This document shows positions 5,810 to 9,780 of a stretch of 9,780 bases of DNA, one piece after another. The translations under genes were made by a program, and so were the position numbers. Position 1 is the stretch's first letter. Each line of letters opens with the position of its first letter. Source of the stretch: an uncultured beta proteobacterium (GTDB taxonomy: Bacteria > Pseudomonadota > Gammaproteobacteria > Burkholderiales > Burkholderiaceae); the NCBI GenBank assembly GCA_903843315.1, contig CAIMPQ010000146.1:1-9780 (forward strand), given 5' to 3'. The notes beneath the pieces are model-generated. The model did no database searches. It was given only the letters and a program-made list of their open reading frames with translations, and was not told the origin of the DNA.

Positions 5810-6667
5810 TTAAGTCAGTTGATAGTGATCTTGAATGATTTTCCAGGTCTGTTCGGCGGTTTCAGCAAAGTGAATCATCTTCATATCTTCCTCGTCGATA
5901 ACCCCAAATTCAATCATCTGCTCAAAATGGATCATTTGCGTCCAAAATGCTTTTCCTACCAGAATCACCGGAAAACGCTCAACCTTTTTAGTCTGCATTA
6001 GAGTAAGTACTTCAAACAACTCATCGAACGATCCAAATCCCCCAGGAAACGCAACGATTGCTCTTGCCCGAAGCATAAAATGCATCTTACGCAAGGCAAA
6101 GTAATGAAAACGAAAGCTTAATCCAGGACTTACATAAGGATTAGGGTGTTGCTCTCTTGGCAAACTAATATTAAAGCCAATCGTTTTGTCTCCAGCTTCA
6201 AAGGCGCCTCGATTTGCGGCCTCCATAATGCCGGGCCCCCCACCAGTGCAGATATGTAACTTGTTTGCATTTTGATGTTGCGTGGCGTTGTAATGGGCTA
6301 TTAAGGCACCAAACTCTCGGGCGGATTCATAATACTGGCTATGTAGCAATGCTTTTCTAGCGACTTCAATGTCCTTGGGAGTCTTGGCATTCCTCTCCAT
6401 TTCCAAAGCCCTGTCTCTGCTGACAAAGCGAGTGGAGCCAAATACCGTAATGGTGTGTGCAATTCCATGTTCATGCAAGAGAATTTCTGGCTTTAAAAGC
6501 TCTAATTCAAAACGAATCCCAATAGTTTCTCTGCGAGATAGGAATGCTTCATCGCCAAAAGCAAATTTATAGGACTCATCTGAGCTCTCCTCAGAGATAT
6601 CACTCTTTTTGATATTTAAAAAATCCGTGATGGATTGCGAATTGGTAATGGGAAGCTTTGGGCTCAT
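5810..6667 (-). CDS. LOG-family protein (TIGR00730 Rossmann fold, nucleotide 5'-monophosphate phosphoribohydrolase-like)
   Basis: The 285-residue protein has the LOG core after an N-terminal extension of about 70 residues: strand ITVFGSTR (73-80), TGGGPGIMEAANRGA (141-155), the conserved R193/K194 region in FALRKMHF (189-196), and the signature PGGFGSFDELFE (208-219), with Ser in place of the usual Thr in PGGxGTxxE and the catalytic-type Glu (E216) retained. Family members release the base from nucleoside monophosphates, for example cytokinin ribotides; older databases call them lysine decarboxylases, wrongly. No signal or membrane segment, so cytoplasmic. A weak AAGG lies about 8 nt before the ATG. 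On the minus strand TATACT (6756-6751) could be its -10, without a good -35. It is the first gene of the probable operon with the channel-like and flavoprotein genes. Confidence 0.9.
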   Translation of the reverse strand: MSPKLPITNSQSITDFLNIKKSDISEESSDESYKFAFGDEAFLSRRETIGIRFELELLKPEILLHEHGIAHTITVFGSTRFVSRDRALEMERNAKTPKDIEVARKALLHSQYYESAREFGALIAHYNATQHQNANKLHICTGGGPGIMEAANRGAFEAGDKTIGFNISLPREQHPNPYVSPGLSFRFHYFALRKMHFMLRARAIVAFPGGFGSFDELFEVLTLMQTKKVERFPVILVGKAFWTQMIHFEQMIEFGVIDEEDMKMIHFAETAEQTWKIIQDHYQLT

Positions 6668-6785
6668 CTGTCTACCTTAAACATCAACATCATTTCATCT
6701 TACCTCTTGAAATAAGGGCAACAGTACCGACTGCAGCCCTTCATCAGATTAGTATAAATACCTAGTTAAGCCCAAACTTCCAGGA

Positions 6786-6801
6786 CCTAGGGCTTTCTAG
6801 G
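6786..6801. repeat. Short inverted repeat CCTAG-N6-CTAGG, possible operator
   Basis: CCTAG (6786-6790) and CTAGG (6797-6801) are reverse complements around GGCTTT. Another CCTAG is at 6761-6765. The repeat sits immediately upstream of the candidate promoter at 6803-6831 in the divergent region 6668-6864, which otherwise holds nothing I can identify apart from a GC-poor -10-like TATACT on the minus strand. A second pairing, AAGCCC (6768-6773) with GGGCTT (6790-6795), overlaps it. Confidence 0.35.
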
Positions 6802-6802
6802 A

Positions 6803-6831
6803 TTTACCCAGCACATAAGAAGGGTTAATAT
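6803..6831 (+). promoter_or_regulatory. Candidate sigma-70 promoter of the small membrane protein gene
   Basis: TTTACC (6803-6808) and TAATAT (6826-6831) each match consensus at four of six positions with a 17-nt spacer. Transcription would begin near 6838, giving a leader of roughly 27 nt that contains the AAGGA ribosome site. Judged by eye only. Confidence 0.4.
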
Positions 6832-6864
6832 TGTCCCAATTTCAACCAAACTGAAGGAAAAGCA

Positions 6865-7068
6865 ATGAGCAACCGTTCAATCATCATCATGGTACTAGTA
6901 TTAGTTGGTGCCACCGCCTATTTACTCGTTAAAGGCGGCGGCGACATTGATATGGGCGGCGAAAAACATGGCGCTGAAGCGATGCATGTTGAAGAAGCTA
7001 AGAAAGATGTTCCTGCAGCTGCTCCAGCAGCACCAGCACCAGCGCCTGCAGCGGACGCTAAGAAGTAA
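6865..7068 (+). CDS. Small single-pass membrane protein with Ala/Pro-rich tail, unknown function
   Basis: The 67 residues comprise a short start MSNRS, one hydrophobic helix (6-22), a glycine-rich acidic stretch with a His-Gly motif (24-41) and a low-complexity tail of Ala and Pro repeats (50-63) ending in DAKK. An N-terminal anchor with the tail in the periplasm is likely; the absence of a cleavage motif argues against secretion. GAAGGA lies 6 nt before the ATG, one of the best Shine-Dalgarno sites in the window, and a strong terminator follows the stop, so the gene looks real, well expressed and monocistronic. I do not recognise a family. The overlapping frame at 6905-7210 is a shadow that runs through the terminator. 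Confidence 0.75.
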   Translation: MSNRSIIIMVLVLVGATAYLLVKGGGDIDMGGEKHGAEAMHVEEAKKDVPAAAPAAPAPAPAADAKK

Positions 7069-7087
7069 TTTCTTTTTTAGCAAAATC

Positions 7088-7113
7088 AAACCGCGGCTCG
7101 CCGCGGTTTTTTT
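7088..7113 (+). terminator. Strong Rho-independent terminator
   Basis: AAACCGCGG (7088-7096) pairs perfectly with CCGCGGTTT (7101-7109) over a CTCG tetraloop and runs into seven T (7107-7113). It ends the transcript of the small membrane protein gene and lies only 11 nt before the next start codon. Read on the minus strand the A-rich flank gives a weaker U-tract. Confidence 0.93.
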
Positions 7114-7124
7114 ATCTCATCCCC

Positions 7125-7934
7125 GTGATCAAATTTTTACACTGCTTAGCACTGTTCTGTATTGCACAGGTAACATTAGCTCAGCCATCTCAACCCATGA
7201 AAATGATTGACTCTGCCACCCTGTCTTCTTTTACCCCAACCGGCACTCTTCGTGTTGGAATTAATTTAGGCAATCCTTTATTAGCCAATGAAGATGCTGT
7301 AAGTAAAAAACTAACTGGCGTCACCATTGATATTGCAAATGAAATTGGTCAGCGTATTAACTTACCGGTACAACTTATTCCATTTAAAACAGCGAGTGCA
7401 ACCGTTGATGGAATTAAAAGTGGTGAAATAGATCTGGTTTTTGTTGCAATCGATCCTGTTCGCGGTGCAGATATTAGCTATACGCCAGCCTATATCCAAA
7501 TTGAGGGGGCCTACATGGTGAAAGCCGCTTCACCACTTAAGCGCAATGAAGAGGTCGATATGGCTGGAAATGAGATCGTTGTCGGTAAAGGTAGTGCGTA
7601 TGACCTCTATCTCACTAGAGAAATTAAAAATGCCACCCTTCTCCGTGCCACCAGTTCGCAGGCAGTAGTTGACGATTTCATGTCCGGTAAAGGTAATGTA
7701 GCCGCAGGCGTTAAGCAGCAACTGGAAAGTGATGCTAAACGTTATGATGGCTTACGTATGCTGCCAGGACGCTTTATGGTAATCAATCAAGCGATTGGTA
7801 TCCCAAAGGCCAGAGCCAATTATGAAGAAACTACCCTTTATTTAAGTGCAGTCATTGCTCAACTAAAACAGTCTGGATTTGTTGCTACATCAATGCAACG
7901 CCATCAGATTCAAGGAGCTAAGGTCGCAGAATAG
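7125..7934 (+). CDS. Periplasmic family-3 solute-binding protein (ABC-type substrate-binding domain)
   Basis: The 269-residue product begins with a Sec signal (1-19, cleavage near TLA-Q). The SBP_bac_3 domain spans about 38-255: LRVGINLGNP (42-51), GVTIDIANEIGQRI (65-78), GEIDLVFVAIDPVRGADISYTPAY (100-123), with R113 at the place of the arginine that binds ligand carboxylate. The later position usually held by an Asp that binds the alpha-amino group (in a GxvDavvaD block) here reads GNVAAG (190-195), so a plain amino acid may not be the ligand. The start is GTG at 7125; the next Met (25) would lose the signal peptide. No Shine-Dalgarno exists and the terminator U-tract ends 11 nt upstream, so it may use a promoter within that region and a leaderless message. 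No permease or ATPase is adjacent. Confidence 0.88.
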   Translation: MIKFLHCLALFCIAQVTLAQPSQPMKMIDSATLSSFTPTGTLRVGINLGNPLLANEDAVSKKLTGVTIDIANEIGQRINLPVQLIPFKTASATVDGIKSGEIDLVFVAIDPVRGADISYTPAYIQIEGAYMVKAASPLKRNEEVDMAGNEIVVGKGSAYDLYLTREIKNATLLRATSSQAVVDDFMSGKGNVAAGVKQQLESDAKRYDGLRMLPGRFMVINQAIGIPKARANYEETTLYLSAVIAQLKQSGFVATSMQRHQIQGAKVAE

Positions 7935-7983
7935 AGCCCATGATTGACCTGTTCGCACATCAAATCAGAGCGATACTATTGGT

Positions 7984-8868
7984 ATGAGCCCTTTACCAAC
8001 CAAATTAGATGCACTCGCCTTAGTCCAACGCCTGAGGCGCGCTCCTGATGAACATAAGGGCAATGCAGGCAAAGTTGTTTTAATCGGTGGTTCGCCAGGC
8101 ATGTCAGGCGCACTCTTATTAGCTGGCAATGCTTGCCTTCATCTGGGGGCAGGCTGGACGATGTTAGAGATGCTCGATCCCGTTAGTGCACATGCCTATT
8201 TAGATCATCCGGAGTTGATGATTGAGCAGGCTAGCTCTAAGGCTAATGCCAGACTGAGTGAGATCAAACCCGATGTCATTGCCATTGGTCCTGGACTTGG
8301 AAAATCGGATTTAGCACGGGCATGGCTGAATGCAGTCCTCGTCTATCCCAGTGTTCCTTTAGTAATTGATGCAGATGCATTGAATCTCATGGCTGATTCA
8401 CCTGAATTGCTGCATGCTGTCCAAAAACGGAATCAACAATATCCAGGGCAGACTGTCTTAACGCCACATCCAGGCGAAGCAGCCACGCTATTAAATAGCA
8501 ATACAGAAGCGGTTCAAGTAAATCGTCTGGAAGCGATTGAAAAGTTAGTTTCACTAACGCAAGCCATTGTTATATTAAAAGGTCAACACACTTTAATTGC
8601 TTCACCAGAAAATGCAGCGCTGGAATGCCAAGCTGGAAACCCCGGCATGGGTACTGGCGGCATGGGCGACGCACTTACTGGTAGTATTGCCGCGCTTGCT
8701 GCCCAAGGCGTCCGTCATGCTTTGAGCTTATGGGAATCAAGCTGCATTGCTGTTGAGCTCCATGCTTACGCCGCCGATAGCCTAGTTAATAGGGGTATAG
8801 GCCCGCTTGGGTTAACTCCCTCTGAAACTATCTTAGAAATGAGAAGTCTGCTCAATAAACTGTTATAA
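7984..8868 (+). CDS. nnrD: ADP-dependent NAD(P)H-hydrate dehydratase
   Basis: This enzyme repairs damaged NAD(P)H hydrate (S form) back to NAD(P)H using ADP. The 294 residues match the C-terminal, ribokinase-like half of YjeF: HKGNAGKVVLIGGSPGMSGA (24-43), AIGPGLG (100-106), VIDADALNLM (127-136), LTPHPGEAATLL (159-170), VILKGQHT (196-203) and the nucleotide-binding, catalytic GNPGMGTGGMGDALTG (218-233) with D229 as the expected catalytic residue. The N-terminal epimerase domain (NnrE) is absent, so the epimerase must be separate or missing. Forty-nine nt separate it from the binding-protein gene. No Shine-Dalgarno precedes the ATG; GATACTAT (7972-7979) is -10-like, close to the start. The EamA gene follows its stop by 6 nt in the same frame. 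Confidence 0.96.
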   Translation: MSPLPTKLDALALVQRLRRAPDEHKGNAGKVVLIGGSPGMSGALLLAGNACLHLGAGWTMLEMLDPVSAHAYLDHPELMIEQASSKANARLSEIKPDVIAIGPGLGKSDLARAWLNAVLVYPSVPLVIDADALNLMADSPELLHAVQKRNQQYPGQTVLTPHPGEAATLLNSNTEAVQVNRLEAIEKLVSLTQAIVILKGQHTLIASPENAALECQAGNPGMGTGGMGDALTGSIAALAAQGVRHALSLWESSCIAVELHAYAADSLVNRGIGPLGLTPSETILEMRSLLNKLL

Positions 8869-8874
8869 AACAGC

Positions 8875-9780
8875 ATGCATTCAGCAAGCGCAGCACACCA
8901 CCATCAACGTTATCTTTACGGCATCTTAATGGCCGGTGTAGGCGCAATGCTTTTCTCGGGCAAGGCGATTCTGGTTAAGCTTTCTTTTACATACGGAGCA
9001 GACTCTGAAACTCTTTTAGCACTGCGCATGCTCATGGCTATGCCTTTATTCTGGGGAATCTTCTGGTGGGAAGCTCGCAGAAAGCCGATGAGTCCTATTA
9101 CCTGGCTTGATCGCGGAAAATTATTTTTCCTTGGATTTTTGGGATATTTTTTATCCAGCTATATCGATTTCTTGGGACTGCAATACATCTCCGTTGGACT
9201 TGAGCGAATTGTTCTTTATCTCACCCCAACCATTGTTTTATTGATTTCGTATTTTGTTTTACAAAAACCCATTTCCCGTTTGCAGTGGTATGCCCTAATC
9301 GTTGGTTATTTGGGCGTCTTCATTGTCTTCATTCAAGATGCTAGCTCGGCCGGTATTAGCGCCTGGTTAGGAATGATTCTGGTATTTGGAAGCGCTTGTT
9401 CCTACGCTATTTACATGATTGGCTCAGGAGAGATGGTTCAACGCATTGGTAGCGTCCGGCTGGTGGTCTATGCGAGTAGCGCTTCAGCAGTCATGAGCGT
9501 ATTGCAATCTACTCTTTATCATCCTAGCGCTATTTTTGAACAAGCCCTGCCAATTTATTGGCTAAGTCTTCTCAATGCTAGCGTGTGCACAGTCATCCCA
9601 ATGCTGCTGATCATGATTGCCATTAATCGCATAGGCTCACCGCTAGTTGCTCAAGCCGGGATACTGGGTCCAGTCTCTACGATCTTTATGGGCTATTTAG
9701 TCTTGGCAGAACCCATCACCTGGATGCAAATCAGCGGGATGTGTTTGGTAATGGCAGCAATGTGGTTACTTGTGCGTAAC
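8875..9780 (+). CDS. EamA/DMT-superfamily transporter, C-terminus cut by the window edge
   Basis: I translated 302 open codons from ATG 8875 to the right edge without a stop. The product opens with MHSASAAHHHQRY and then has about ten hydrophobic segments forming two EamA repeats, roughly 14-133 and 163-300. Typical marks are the first-helix GVGAMLFSGKAILVKLSF (21-38), LRMLMAMPLFW (50-60), LQYISVGLERIVLYLTPT (101-118) and, in the second repeat, INRIGSPLVAQAGILGPVSTIFMGYLVLAEPIT (264-296), the conserved end of the fold. Members export or import small metabolites such as amino acids or nucleotide derivatives across the inner membrane; substrate unknown. It starts 6 nt after the nnrD stop, in the same frame and without a Shine-Dalgarno, so it probably belongs to the nnrD transcript and is translated by re-initiation. 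Only a few residues should be missing. Confidence 0.9.
   Translation, partial: MHSASAAHHHQRYLYGILMAGVGAMLFSGKAILVKLSFTYGADSETLLALRMLMAMPLFWGIFWWEARRKPMSPITWLDRGKLFFLGFLGYFLSSYIDFLGLQYISVGLERIVLYLTPTIVLLISYFVLQKPISRLQWYALIVGYLGVFIVFIQDASSAGISAWLGMILVFGSACSYAIYMIGSGEMVQRIGSVRLVVYASSASAVMSVLQSTLYHPSAIFEQALPIYWLSLLNASVCTVIPMLLIMIAINRIGSPLVAQAGILGPVSTIFMGYLVLAEPITWMQISGMCLVMAAMWLLVRN

Noticed and set aside
7018..7054. GCA/CCA-type repeats in the small membrane gene as a DNA repeat element
   Set aside because: They are explained by the Ala/Pro-rich coding sequence with mixed codons, not an exact tandem repeat.
6905..7210. A 101-codon frame overlapping the small membrane gene
   Set aside because: It runs through the perfect terminator hairpin and has no ribosome site, while the other frame has a good one and a sensible membrane protein.
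1..9780. Mobile element, CRISPR, toxin-antitoxin or defence system
   Set aside because: I found no transposase, integrase, repeat array, flanking duplications or known defence domains; composition looks even across the window.

Overview
The window looks like an ordinary chromosomal stretch of a betaproteobacterium of the Burkholderiales, most likely Polynucleobacter or a close relative. This rests on recall of protein types rather than a search: a stand-alone Bug/TctC-type periplasmic binding protein, a phasin-like protein, a group II truncated haemoglobin, a Trp-rich TIGR02450 protein, AT-leaning composition and tight gene packing. I see no insertion sequence, prophage, CRISPR array, tRNA or rRNA. 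No gap between genes exceeds 200 bases.

Layout from the left. Positions 1-447 (minus) hold the first 149 residues of a fumarylacetoacetate-hydrolase-family protein with a Tat-like signal peptide; it runs off the left edge. A 120-base divergent intergenic region with a perfect 7-bp-arm inverted repeat separates it from two small plus-strand genes: a Cys-rich putative lipoprotein (568-873) and a TIGR02450 Trp-rich protein (889-1110). A hairpin terminator lies between these and a convergent phasin-like gene (1166-1693, minus). Next come a group II truncated haemoglobin (1799-2191, plus) and, convergent to it, an orphan TctC/Bug binding protein (2207-3199, minus). A TerC-family membrane protein (3245-4009, plus) is divergent from tctC.

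The minus-strand block 6667 to 4022 reads as a likely three-gene operon: a LOG-family nucleotide phosphoribohydrolase-like protein, a small ion-channel-like membrane protein with an aberrant selectivity filter, and a YhiN/HI0933-family flavoprotein. The last two meet at a TAA-GTG-ATG junction. Rightward from 6865 lie a short membrane protein with an Ala/Pro-rich tail and its own strong terminator, then a periplasmic family-3 solute-binding protein (7125-7934), a stand-alone ADP-dependent NAD(P)H-hydrate dehydratase (7984-8868) and an EamA/DMT transporter (8875 to beyond the right edge).

The genes do not form one obvious pathway. They are mainly housekeeping and accessory metabolism: metabolite repair (NnrD), scavenging (two binding proteins, one exporter-type permease), metal or redox handling (TerC, haemoglobin, flavoprotein) and carbon storage (phasin). 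I found no convincing new multi-gene system. The most distinctive points are the altered channel filter, the Tat-exported FAH-family protein, several genes without a Shine-Dalgarno sequence that may be leaderless, and two compact palindromic regulatory regions.
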